From: DATKZH01 sp964475955
Lineage (GTDB): Bacteria; Planctomycetota; Planctomycetia; Pirellulales; Thermoguttaceae
Direction of reading: 5' to 3'
DNA length: 32,085 nt
NCBI GenBank assembly: GCA_964475955.1
Contig: CAYYZY010000082.1
Coordinates: 1-32,085, forward strand
A model generated the notes under the pieces. The model saw only the letters and a list, made by a program, of their open reading frames with translations. It did no database searches and was not told the origin of the DNA. The position numbers and the translations under genes were made by a program. This document shows, piece after piece, positions 24,523 to 31,341 of this stretch. Positions within the stretch are counted from its first letter, which is position 1, and every line of letters starts with the position of its first letter.

Positions 24523-26271
24523 CTACCGGGCAAACATACTCCAAATAAACAGACTCCAAACAAACATACGCCAAATAAAGCGTACCTCATTCCGGCCACT
24601 TGGCCAGAAACCGCGCGACGCGCACGACGGCAAGTGCCGGCCTGGCGATGACTCCCGGCTCACCGGGGGAGCAAAGCCTACTACAACAGCGCAAGATCGA
24701 CCAACGGCCGACTCGTCGTCGGCGCGGCCCAGGCCCGCGCACGCCGCCGCGCGAATCGCCGCCTCGTCGCGCTTAAGCGACTCCAGCAGCCCGGGCACGT
24801 CCGGCTCGGCCCGCTCATCGGACGGCGCAAGCCGCATGCCGGCTTCCACGTTGCCCGGGTCGATTTCGAGGATCGCCTTGGCCGCGGCTTCGCCAACCCA
24901 GGAGTCGTCGCTTCGCATGACGCGGATCAGTTCAGACAGAACCTCCTTGGCGGCCGGGCCGATGCTCCCCAGAGCGCGGATGCCCGACCATCGCACGTGA
25001 TCGTCTTCGTGGTCGAGCAGGGCCAGCAGCGCGCCGACTGCCGGGGCGGCCAGCGGACCGAGTTCGGCCAACGTCTCGGCCGCGGCGGTTACCCGGCGGT
25101 ACTCGTTGTCCTTCCCCGGCTCGTTCTCCTCGAGGAGACCGACGAGATAGGCGATCGGCTCCTCGTCCTGCGGATCGACCCGGCGCAGGGCCACGGCCGC
25201 GTCGAGCCGCCGCATGACGTGATCGCCCGAACGCATCAAATCCCGAAGGGCGGGCAAGGCCGCCTTGGCGCCCGGGCCGATCGCAGCGAGGGCGTCGGGC
25301 ACGAGGTCGCGCACCGGGAACTGCCAGCCGGTCATGGTCAGACCGCCAAGGTCCAGGCTGGTCCGCGTGTAGAGGGTCTCGTCGTCCAAGAGGGCGACCA
25401 GGGCGCCCGTGGCCGGCGCGGCATTGGGGCCCAGGGCCGTGAGGCTCTCGATCGCCGCCGCCCGAACGCCGGGGTCTTCGTCGTCCAGCGCACCAATCAG
25501 CAGGGGGACCAACTTCTCGGGATCGGGTTTCGCCTGCGCGAGATGGGTGATCGCCCACTGGCGGATGCTGGCGTACTCGTCGTCGAGGAGGCGCCTCAAG
25601 TGCGGCACGACTTCGTTCCCGTCGCCCGCGATGCGCGCCAACGCCTCGACCGTGCTGGAACGCACTGCGTGGTGCGGGTCGTTCTCGGCAAGGTGGGCCA
25701 CTTTCGGAAGCGCCTCCTTCGCGGCCGGCCCCAGCGCCCCCAGCCCTTCCACGGCGTTCACGCGGACTTCCCGATCGGGGTCGTCCAATGCGCGGCGAAG
25801 TACCGGCAGGGCCGCGGCGACCTCGGGGCCGAAGCGTCCCAGCACCTTGACGACGCCGTCGCGCGTGTCTTCGTCGCCCGTCTCGAAGGCCTCGACAAGC
25901 GCCGGCACGGTCGACGGCCCGATCGCGGCCAAGGCGGCCACGGCGTAGTCCTGCACGAGCTTGGACACCTGCGCCCAAAGGAAGCGGCCGGGCTCCAACG
26001 TGGCGTGCCGCTCGTCGCCGAGAACCTCGATCAGCGCCGCCGTGGCCGGCGCCGCCTTCGGCCCCAGCTTCTCGCAGGCGATGGCCGCGCGAACGCGGGT
26101 CTTCAAGTCGCGCGACTTGAGCTCGGCGATGAGCTGGGAGAGGTCCTTCGCCGCGCTGGCGTCGGCCGAGGCCGTTTCGGGGTGTGCGGCCGGCGGGGTC
26201 GCGTCGGGGGCCGGGTCGGCCGCCGGCAAGAAGAGGGCGGCCACCAGGAGCATTCGAAGGGGAGCGTGCAT
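24523..26271 (-). CDS. Secreted HEAT-repeat protein with an odd repeat-derived tail
   Basis: The 582-residue protein has a signal peptide (MHAPLRMLLVAALFLPAA) and about a dozen HEAT/PBS-lyase type repeats from residue 40 to 520 (LGPKAAPATAALIEVLGDE, LGALGPAAKEALPKVAHL, IGPGAKAALPALRDLM, IGPAAKEVLSELIRVM). Such scaffolds bind proteins, and secreted versions are abundant in planctomycetes. GAGGAG lies eight bases before ATG 26271. The last 62 residues do not look like HEAT: they are Ser/Arg-rich and end in pentapeptide repeats FIWRM FVWSL FIWSM encoded by a 15-bp tandem repeat. I infer loss of the ancestral stop codon and run-on into noncoding DNA. Confidence 0.88.
   Translation of the reverse strand: MHAPLRMLLVAALFLPAADPAPDATPPAAHPETASADASAAKDLSQLIAELKSRDLKTRVRAAIACEKLGPKAAPATAALIEVLGDERHATLEPGRFLWAQVSKLVQDYAVAALAAIGPSTVPALVEAFETGDEDTRDGVVKVLGRFGPEVAAALPVLRRALDDPDREVRVNAVEGLGALGPAAKEALPKVAHLAENDPHHAVRSSTVEALARIAGDGNEVVPHLRRLLDDEYASIRQWAITHLAQAKPDPEKLVPLLIGALDDEDPGVRAAAIESLTALGPNAAPATGALVALLDDETLYTRTSLDLGGLTMTGWQFPVRDLVPDALAAIGPGAKAALPALRDLMRSGDHVMRRLDAAVALRRVDPQDEEPIAYLVGLLEENEPGKDNEYRRVTAAAETLAELGPLAAPAVGALLALLDHEDDHVRWSGIRALGSIGPAAKEVLSELIRVMRSDDSWVGEAAAKAILEIDPGNVEAGMRLAPSDERAEPDVPGLLESLKRDEAAIRAAACAGLGRADDESAVGRSCAVVVGFAPPVSRESSPGRHLPSCASRGFWPSGRNEVRFIWRMFVWSLFIWSMFAR
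24535..24579. repeat. 15-bp tandem repeat, three copies
   Basis: Three adjacent 15-base units (CATACTCCAAATAAA, CAGACTCCAAACAAA, CATACGCCAAATAAA) differ at two or three positions. The tract is AT-rich in a GC-rich context and codes the end of the HEAT protein on the minus strand. Because the unit is five codons long, copy-number change keeps the frame. Confidence 0.8.
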
Positions 26272-26594
26272 CGGCGTGTCTCCTCGTTCCGGTGTGGGGG
26301 ATGCTCGCGAACGCTCCGGTCCGCGGGCCTGACGCACCGCCCCCTGTTTCAGTCTACGCGTTTGCCCAAAAGCCGCCAGTATCGGGCTGCCAAACTGCCA
26401 AACCAGGGGCGGCGACGACGCGATTCGGCCCCGCCGCGGGCGCGGACCACGACGCAGACCGCCGAGATCCGTTCGCCGACCGGCGCGGCGCCCGCGCTGA
26501 GGGCGATTGACAGCCGATCCGCCACCCCTAAGATGGCTTTGTTGGCCAGTCGCCCGAGAAACGCTCACCTACGCCCCTGTTCTGAGAAGCCGAG
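26272..26594. promoter_or_regulatory. Divergent promoter region
   Basis: This 323-base spacer lies between the leftward HEAT gene and the rightward zincin gene and must hold at least one promoter for each. The HEAT ribosome-binding site (GAGGAG on the minus strand) is at its left end. I see no recognisable operators, hairpins or gene. Confidence 0.4.
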
Positions 26595-26990
26595 TTGAAT
26601 CCCCACACGCGACGCCGTTTCGACGCCCTGTTGGAGCAAGTGCTCGACCAGATGCCGCCCTTGGTGCACGAGCTGATCGAGCGGGTGCCGCTGCACGTGG
26701 AGGACTACCCCTCGGCCGACGTGATGGCCCGAACCGGCGTGCGGCGCCGCTCCGACCTCTGCGGCCTGTTCACCGGCATCCCGATCGACAACAAGAGCAT
26801 CGAGCACTCGGGCACGCTCCCCGACGTGGTCACCATCTACCGCGAAGGCATCCTGCGCGCCGCGGGCGACGCCCCCGGCCGAATCCGCACCGGCGAACTC
26901 CGAGAACAGATCCGCATCACGCTCCTCCACGAGTTGGCCCACTACCACGGCCTCGGCGAGGAGGAGTTGCAGGAGTTGGGGTATGGGTGA
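26595..26990 (+). CDS. Minimal zincin metallopeptidase-like protein
   Basis: The 131-residue protein matches the small zincin family once called DUF1025. The zinc motif is HELAHYHGL: His112, Glu113 and His116, followed by Glu122-Glu124 which could give a third ligand. The N-terminal half (FDALLEQVLDQMPPLVHELI, VPLHVEDYPS, LCGLFTGIPI, VVTIYREGIL) has the family's strand order. No signal peptide is present, so it is cytoplasmic. The start is TTG 26595, which gives a family-typical length; a GTG at 26640 is the only nearby in-frame alternative and would cut the first helix. It lies 66 bases before the UxaA-like small subunit on the same strand. Substrate is unknown. Confidence 0.85.
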   Translation: MNPHTRRRFDALLEQVLDQMPPLVHELIERVPLHVEDYPSADVMARTGVRRRSDLCGLFTGIPIDNKSIEHSGTLPDVVTIYREGILRAAGDAPGRIRTGELREQIRITLLHELAHYHGLGEEELQELGYG

Positions 26991-27056
26991 AGGAGACGGC
27001 GCCCGGCGAGGTTCTCCCGACTGTACGCCGCTCGACGCTTTCACGAGATTTCGCAT

Positions 27057-27392
27057 ATGACCGAATCCGGAAAACCACAGCCAACCGACCCCCGCCTCCT
27101 CCGGCTCGCCCCGGAGGATAACGTCGCCGCGGCGACTGCGACGATCGAGGCGGGCGAGTCGATCGCGATCGACGGGCGGCCCGTCGCGGTCCCCCAGCGC
27201 GTTCCCACCGGGCACAAGGTGGCGGTTGCGGCGATTGCCCAGGGCGAGAAGGTGATCAAGTACGGCGTCCCGATCGGCTCGGCCACGCGCCCGATCGCGC
27301 CCGGCGAGTACGTCCACACCCACAACCTGGCCAGCGACTACCTGCCCACCTTCACCCTCGACGGCGCCAACCCGTACCTCGACGACGACTGA
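27057..27392 (+). CDS. UxaA-type hydro-lyase small subunit (SAF domain)
   Basis: The 111-residue protein is a SAF-fold domain equal to the N-terminal part of altronate dehydratase. It reads LAPEDNVAAATATIEAGESI, VPTGHKVAVAAIAQGEKVIKY, then PIGSATRPIAPGEYVHTHNLASDY. In single-chain UxaA this domain is fused to the catalytic part; here it is a separate gene, as in two-subunit enzymes such as sulfolactate sulfo-lyase SuyA. It pairs with the large subunit 113 bases downstream. The substrate, a sugar acid or sulfonated acid, cannot be read from the sequence. Confidence 0.88.
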   Translation: MTESGKPQPTDPRLLRLAPEDNVAAATATIEAGESIAIDGRPVAVPQRVPTGHKVAVAAIAQGEKVIKYGVPIGSATRPIAPGEYVHTHNLASDYLPTFTLDGANPYLDDD

Positions 27393-27398
27393 AAACCG

Positions 27399-27484
27399 AT
27401 CCGAAAAGGGGGACTGGCTCCCGGTGCTCGCGGAGCGAGAAGGTGGTTGCCCGGGACGTCGGGTGCCTGTCCCCCTTTTCGGAT
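27399..27484. repeat. REP-like palindromic element inside the hydro-lyase operon
   Basis: ATCCGAAAAGGGGGAC (27399-27414) and GTCCCCCTTTTCGGAT (27469-27484) are perfect 16-bp inverted repeats. Inner flanks read TGGCTCC and GGTGCCT, giving the GGGGACAGGCACC-type motif I recall from dispersed bacterial repeats. A small inner hairpin GCTC-GCG-GAGC lies near 27426-27436. It fills most of the 113-base gap between the small and large subunit genes and could attenuate or stabilise the mRNA. Confidence 0.78.
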
Positions 27485-27505
27485 AGCTAGTGAAAGCAGA
27501 ACCCG

Positions 27506-28696
27506 ATGCAAGGCTTTTTGAGATCCGACGGGCGCAAGGGCATCCGCAACGTGGTGGCCGTGGCGTACCTGGTCGAGTGCGCCCATCACGTGGCCGCCGA
27601 GATCGCCCACCCGTTCCGTGATTCGGGCGTCCACCTGTTGGGCTTCCCGGGCTGCTACCCGAACGCGTACGCCGCCCGGCTGCTGGCCCGGCTCGGCACG
27701 CACCCCAACGTCGGCGCCGTGTTGCTGGTGTCGCTCGGGTGCGAAAGCTTCGACCGCGGGCGCCTCGCCCGAACGATCGGCGAGTCGGGCCGGCCGGTCG
27801 AAACGCTGGTGATCCAGGAGTCGGGCGGGACGCGGTCGACGCTCGAGGCGGGCAGGGCGTGGGTCGAGGCCGCGTTGGCCGGGCTGGCGGCGGCCGAGCG
27901 CGTGGAGATGGGCGTCGACGAGCTGGTCGTGGGCACCATCTGCGGCGGGTCCGACGCCACCAGCGGACTGACCGCCAACCCGGCCGTGGGCCGCGCCTTC
28001 GACCGCCTGATCGATGAGGGAGCCACCGCGATCTTCGAAGAGACCGGCGAGTTGATCGGCTGCGAGCACCTCATGGCCCGGCGCGCCGCGACCCCGGAGT
28101 TGGGCCGGGCGATCGTCGACTCGGTGGCCAAGGCCGCCCGGTACTACCAGACGCTCGGCCATTCCAGCTTCGCGCCCGGCAACGCCGAAGGGGGCCTGAC
28201 GACCATCGAGGAGAAGTCGCTCGGTGCGTACTCCAAGAGCGGCAAGTCGCCGATCTCGGGCCTCGTGAAGCCGGGCGACGTGCCCCCGCGCGGCGGGCTG
28301 TACCTGTTGGACGTCGTGCCCGACGGCGAGGTCCGCTTCGGCTTCCCCAACATCGCCGACAACGCGGAGATCGTCGAGCTGGCCGCCTGCGGCTCGCACC
28401 TGGTGGTTTTCACCACGGGCCGCGGGTCGGTCGTCGGCTCGGCCGTCTCGCCCGTGGTGAAGGTGTGCGCGAACCCGGAGACCTACCGCGACCTTTCCGA
28501 CGACATGGACGTCGACGCCGGCCGCATCCTCGAAGGCCGGGCCACGCTCGACGACGTCGGCCGCGAGATCCACGACCTCGTCCTCCGCACGGCCGGCGGC
28601 CAACCCACCGCCTCCGAGCGCCTCGGCCACCAGGAGTTCCTCCTCACCTACAAGTCGTTCGAGCCGATCGGCCCGACGTGTCTCCCGGCCGCATGA
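27506..28696 (+). CDS. UxaA/GarD-type hydro-lyase large subunit
   Basis: The 396-residue protein is the catalytic part of the altronate/galactarate dehydratase family. Diagnostic segments are GFLRSDGRKGIRNVVAVAYL, LGFPGCYPNAYA, LLVSLGCESF, IQESGGTRSTLEAG, GTICGGSDATSGLTANPAVG, EETGELIGCEHLMARRA, GHSSFAPGNAEGGLTTIEEKSLGAYSK (read in two parts) and ACGSHLVVFTTGRGSVVGSA. The family uses an iron centre, with conserved Cys in GCYPN, GCES and ICGGSD as candidate ligands. Separate small and large subunits also fit sulfolactate sulfo-lyase SuyAB, so the reaction (loss of water or sulfite) is open. The ribosome-binding site is weak, so coupling across the palindrome may matter. Confidence 0.9.
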   Translation: MQGFLRSDGRKGIRNVVAVAYLVECAHHVAAEIAHPFRDSGVHLLGFPGCYPNAYAARLLARLGTHPNVGAVLLVSLGCESFDRGRLARTIGESGRPVETLVIQESGGTRSTLEAGRAWVEAALAGLAAAERVEMGVDELVVGTICGGSDATSGLTANPAVGRAFDRLIDEGATAIFEETGELIGCEHLMARRAATPELGRAIVDSVAKAARYYQTLGHSSFAPGNAEGGLTTIEEKSLGAYSKSGKSPISGLVKPGDVPPRGGLYLLDVVPDGEVRFGFPNIADNAEIVELAACGSHLVVFTTGRGSVVGSAVSPVVKVCANPETYRDLSDDMDVDAGRILEGRATLDDVGREIHDLVLRTAGGQPTASERLGHQEFLLTYKSFEPIGPTCLPAA

Positions 28697-29014
28697 GCGC
28701 GGCCCGGCTTCCGACCGCAGGAATGCGCTCATGACGTCCGACCGCATGAATGCGGTCGCGACAAACGTGGTGTGAATGAGCCGCGCCAGGTCGGCTTCAG
28801 CCGACCCGTGTTTGCCACCAACTTCAGTTGGTGGTAGGCAGGAACGCCCCCGCCCCCTTGCAGGACAGCCGGCTTCAGCCGGGCTTCTCGACGGGAAGTC
28901 TCGAGCGGCTCTCGGCGGAAGCTGGTCGTGGGCTTCCCCGGCGGGTACACTGGCAGGATGAAGAACCTGTGGACCGGAATCTCGTGGCCGCTCTCGGCGC
29001 GGAGGAGGCAACCG
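28697..29014. repeat. Intergenic cluster of four small palindromes
   Basis: The 318-base spacer holds four hairpins: 28740-28757 (GACCGCA, loop TGAA), 28789-28806 (GGTCGGCT, loop TC), 28815-28834 (CCACCAACT, loop TC) and 28867-28885 (AGCCGGCT, one bulge). The last three share the centre CTTCAG but have different arms. They may terminate the hydro-lyase transcript. The ribosome-binding site GGAGGAGG of the next gene is at 29001-29008. I see no gene here. Confidence 0.7.
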
Positions 29015-29896
29015 ATGATGAACCGAAAGCTCCTACTGCTGATGGGGCTCGCCGCGGTGCTCGCGTGCAGCATGGCGGTGCTCGCCGATCAGAAGGTCCT
29101 TTACGAGAAGCAGTCGCCGTACAGCCTGATCGTGGTCACCGAGGACGACGAAGGCCTGCGCACCCTGTGGTTCGAAAAGCACGGCGCCCGGCAAAGCGTG
29201 GTCAAGTTGGGCGACCCGGATCACCTGGAGCTTCCCTACGCGAAGGCGATGCCGATGGGGCTTGCGTTCGCGGACCGGCCGCGGCGTATCCTGATCGTCG
29301 GCCTGGGCGGCGGGACGGTGCCCGGCTTCCTCCACAAGCACTACCCCGAGGCGACGATCGACGTGGTCGACGTCGACCCCGACGTGGTCATGGTGGCCAA
29401 GCGGTATTTCGGGTTCCGCGAGGACGCCAAGATGCACGCCCACGTCGCCGACGGCCGCCGGTTCATCGAACAGTGCCGCGACCCCTACGACCTGATCTTC
29501 CTCGACGCCTTCGGCAGCGAGAACATCCCCTACCACCTGGCCACCCGCGAGTTCCTCGAGGCCGTGCGGCGCGCGCTGGCCCCCGGCGGGGTGGCCGTGG
29601 GGAACGTCTGGAGCCGGGCGTCGAACCGGCTTTACGACGCCATGGTCCGAACGTATCAGGAAGTGTTCGACGAGCTCTACATCTTCGACGTGCGCGGCGC
29701 CGGCAACAAGATCCTCGTCGTCCTGCCGCGCAAGCAGCGGATCGAGCGGGATGCCCTGGCGCTGCGCGCGTCGCGGATCTCGCGCGAAAGGGACTTCCCG
29801 TACGACATGGGCGACGTCGCCCGGTACGGCTACCGGTACGCCACCGACGACCGCCCCCGCGCCCGCGTGCTGAGAGATCGGAAGCCGCCCCGCTAA
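29015..29896 (+). CDS. Exported spermidine-synthase-like protein
   Basis: The 293-residue protein has the class I methyltransferase / polyamine synthase fold. The nucleotide-binding loop is ILIVGLGGGTVPGFL (GLGGG 96-100), followed by the acidic strand VVDVDPDVVMVAKRYF, HVADGRRF (143-150), and LIFLDAFGSENIPYHL (160-175), which matches the SpeE-like active-site loop. Unusually, it starts with a signal peptide (MMNRKLLLLMGLAAVLACSMAVLA), so it should be periplasmic or anchored, where decarboxylated AdoMet is not expected. GGAGGAGG six bases before ATG 29015 fixes the start. Similar secreted SpeE-like proteins occur in planctomycetes, and their reaction is unknown. True spermidine synthesis is unlikely. 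Confidence 0.88.
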   Translation: MMNRKLLLLMGLAAVLACSMAVLADQKVLYEKQSPYSLIVVTEDDEGLRTLWFEKHGARQSVVKLGDPDHLELPYAKAMPMGLAFADRPRRILIVGLGGGTVPGFLHKHYPEATIDVVDVDPDVVMVAKRYFGFREDAKMHAHVADGRRFIEQCRDPYDLIFLDAFGSENIPYHLATREFLEAVRRALAPGGVAVGNVWSRASNRLYDAMVRTYQEVFDELYIFDVRGAGNKILVVLPRKQRIERDALALRASRISRERDFPYDMGDVARYGYRYATDDRPRARVLRDRKPPR

Positions 29897-29897
29897 C

Positions 29898-30617
29898 TTG
29901 CGACGCGAAACGTCGTCCCGTATTGCCCTGGGTGTCTTCGATTGCGTGAACCTGGAGGCGTCCTTCAACGACCGGGTGACGCAGATCTTCCGGCACGAGT
30001 ATCGGTCGCCCCGGTCGCCCCACTGCTCGCTGCAAATGCCGCTTCACGGCTGGGGCGATTGGTGCTACGGCGGCCGAGGGACCCCGGAGATCGACGATTC
30101 CGCGTTGCGCGCGGCGGCGGGACCGGAGGGCCGGCTGGTCACGCCGCAAGGGATCGCGCTGGCCACGCCCGGCGAGGGCGACGCGCCGAACGTCGTGTTC
30201 ACGTCGCGGTGGGACGACTTCCCCGACGAAGTCGTGGTCCCCCTCGCCGGCCGCGCCCGCCACGGCTGGTTTCTGGTGGCCGGCTCGACGCACCCGATGC
30301 ACTCCCAGTTCGACAACGGCCAGATCCTGGTGACCTACGCCGACGGCGCGTCGGATCGGCTCCCGCTTCGCAACCCGACGACGTGGTGGCCGATCGAGGC
30401 CGACTACCAGGTCGAGATCGACGGATACTGCGTCCCCCCGCCGCATCCACCGCGGATCGATCTCGGCAAGGGCCGGGCGACCCTCGTCGACCTGCCCTTG
30501 GACCCCGATCGCGAGCTTCGCTCGCTCACGATGCGCTGCCTGGCCAACGAAGTGATCGTAGGACTGATGTCGGCCACGTTGCTCCGCGACCGGGAGCCGT
30601 CGGGAGCGGGCGACTGA
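29898..30617 (+). CDS. C-terminal stump of a DUF4450-type protein
   Basis: The 239 residues match the end of large DUF4450 proteins as I recall them: ASFNDRVTQIFRHEYRSPRS, HCSLQMPLHGWGDWCY, PEIDDSALRAAAG, LVTPQGIALATP, NVVFTSRWDDFPDEV, FLVAGSTHPMHSQFDNGQI, RNPTTWWPIEADY, and DPDRELRSLTMRCLANEVIV. Full proteins are several times longer with a secreted N-terminus. Here a stop at 29871-29873 precedes the first possible start (TTG 29898), which directly follows the SpeE-like gene, and there is no signal peptide. I read it as a 5'-truncated remnant, although the frame itself is intact. If expressed by coupling to the upstream gene it would be cytoplasmic and probably inert. Confidence 0.7.
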   Translation: MRRETSSRIALGVFDCVNLEASFNDRVTQIFRHEYRSPRSPHCSLQMPLHGWGDWCYGGRGTPEIDDSALRAAAGPEGRLVTPQGIALATPGEGDAPNVVFTSRWDDFPDEVVVPLAGRARHGWFLVAGSTHPMHSQFDNGQILVTYADGASDRLPLRNPTTWWPIEADYQVEIDGYCVPPPHPPRIDLGKGRATLVDLPLDPDRELRSLTMRCLANEVIVGLMSATLLRDREPSGAGD

Positions 30618-30771
30618 GACGCTATCCCAGAAAGCGGACGGGCTCCCGGCGGTCCTGGAGCGGAAATCTGCTCAATCACCGTGCGCGCACTCCCCGAACG
30701 GCTACCCCACGTGCCCCAGTTCCAGCGCCGTGCCGCAGCGGGCCAGCACAAGCCGTCACAGACCGATGCTC

Positions 30772-31254
30772 TCAATCGGTAAGATTGAACTCGAACGTTT
30801 GCTCCTGCTTTTCCTCGACGACGCACTCCAGCCCACCGGATTCTGCTGAAAGATACTTCTTGGGCAGGAGGTGTTCTGGAGAGGCGGGGGCGGCGCCCGG
30901 CTCGCTGCTTTGCTGCTCGTAGAATTCCTCCGCCGACATGTTGGGATCGCTTTGGACGCCTTCCACCTTCGATACGGTCACCCAGTATTCGCCGGGCACG
31001 GCGCCGTCGGCCAAGCCGGGGAGCCCCATCTCGGCCACGCCGCCGGCGTCGGTGACGCCCGATGCGCCTCGACCAGATTCCCCCTGGGGAACCAACGTCA
31101 CGCTTGCCCCCTCCACGGGCTCGCCCTCGTGTGTGATCTTGATCGACACGGGGTACGTCTCGGGTACTTCAGCCTCGGGTTTGCCGCACCCCGGGCAAAC
31201 GGCCAGTCCCGTGGCGATTACCAAGCAGACCAACAACCGAGAAGCAGTTTTCAT
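30772..31254 (-). CDS. Small lipoprotein with carboxypeptidase-regulatory-like (transthyretin-type) domain
   Basis: The 160-residue protein begins with a lipoprotein signal (MKTASRLLVCLVIATGLAV, candidate Cys20 or Cys23 in CPGCGK). The mature part has a prealbumin-like beta sandwich: YPVSIKITHEGEPVEGASVTL, GRGASGVTDAGGVAEMGL, and VPGEYWVTVSKVEGV. A linker and PKKYLSAESGGLECVV complete it. ATG 31254 is preferred; two in-frame ATGs at 31263 and 31260 are alternatives, and GGAG lies just upstream of all three. In planctomycetes such lipoproteins regularly follow a DUF1559 gene, and here one ends 88 bases upstream on the same strand, so they form an operon. Function is unknown; a surface or envelope role is inferred. 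Confidence 0.85.
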   Translation of the reverse strand: MKTASRLLVCLVIATGLAVCPGCGKPEAEVPETYPVSIKITHEGEPVEGASVTLVPQGESGRGASGVTDAGGVAEMGLPGLADGAVPGEYWVTVSKVEGVQSDPNMSAEEFYEQQSSEPGAAPASPEHLLPKKYLSAESGGLECVVEEKQEQTFEFNLTD

Positions 31255-31341
31255 AACCATCATACTCCCAATGGCGGTCTATCCTTCCAAGGCCAACGCA
31301 CGTCGGCGACGAAAAAGCCTGCCCGGCACACGCGCCTGCCC

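Noticed and set aside
24997..26598. A 533-codon plus-strand frame opposite the HEAT protein
   Set aside because: Its apparent periodicity is the complement of the HEAT repeats; no start signal or domain.
28740..28885. CRISPR-like array
   Set aside because: The palindromes differ in arm sequence and spacing and have no constant repeat or cas genes.
27338..29011. A 557-codon minus-strand frame opposite the hydro-lyase
   Set aside because: It crosses both the REP-like element and the palindrome cluster and has no domain.
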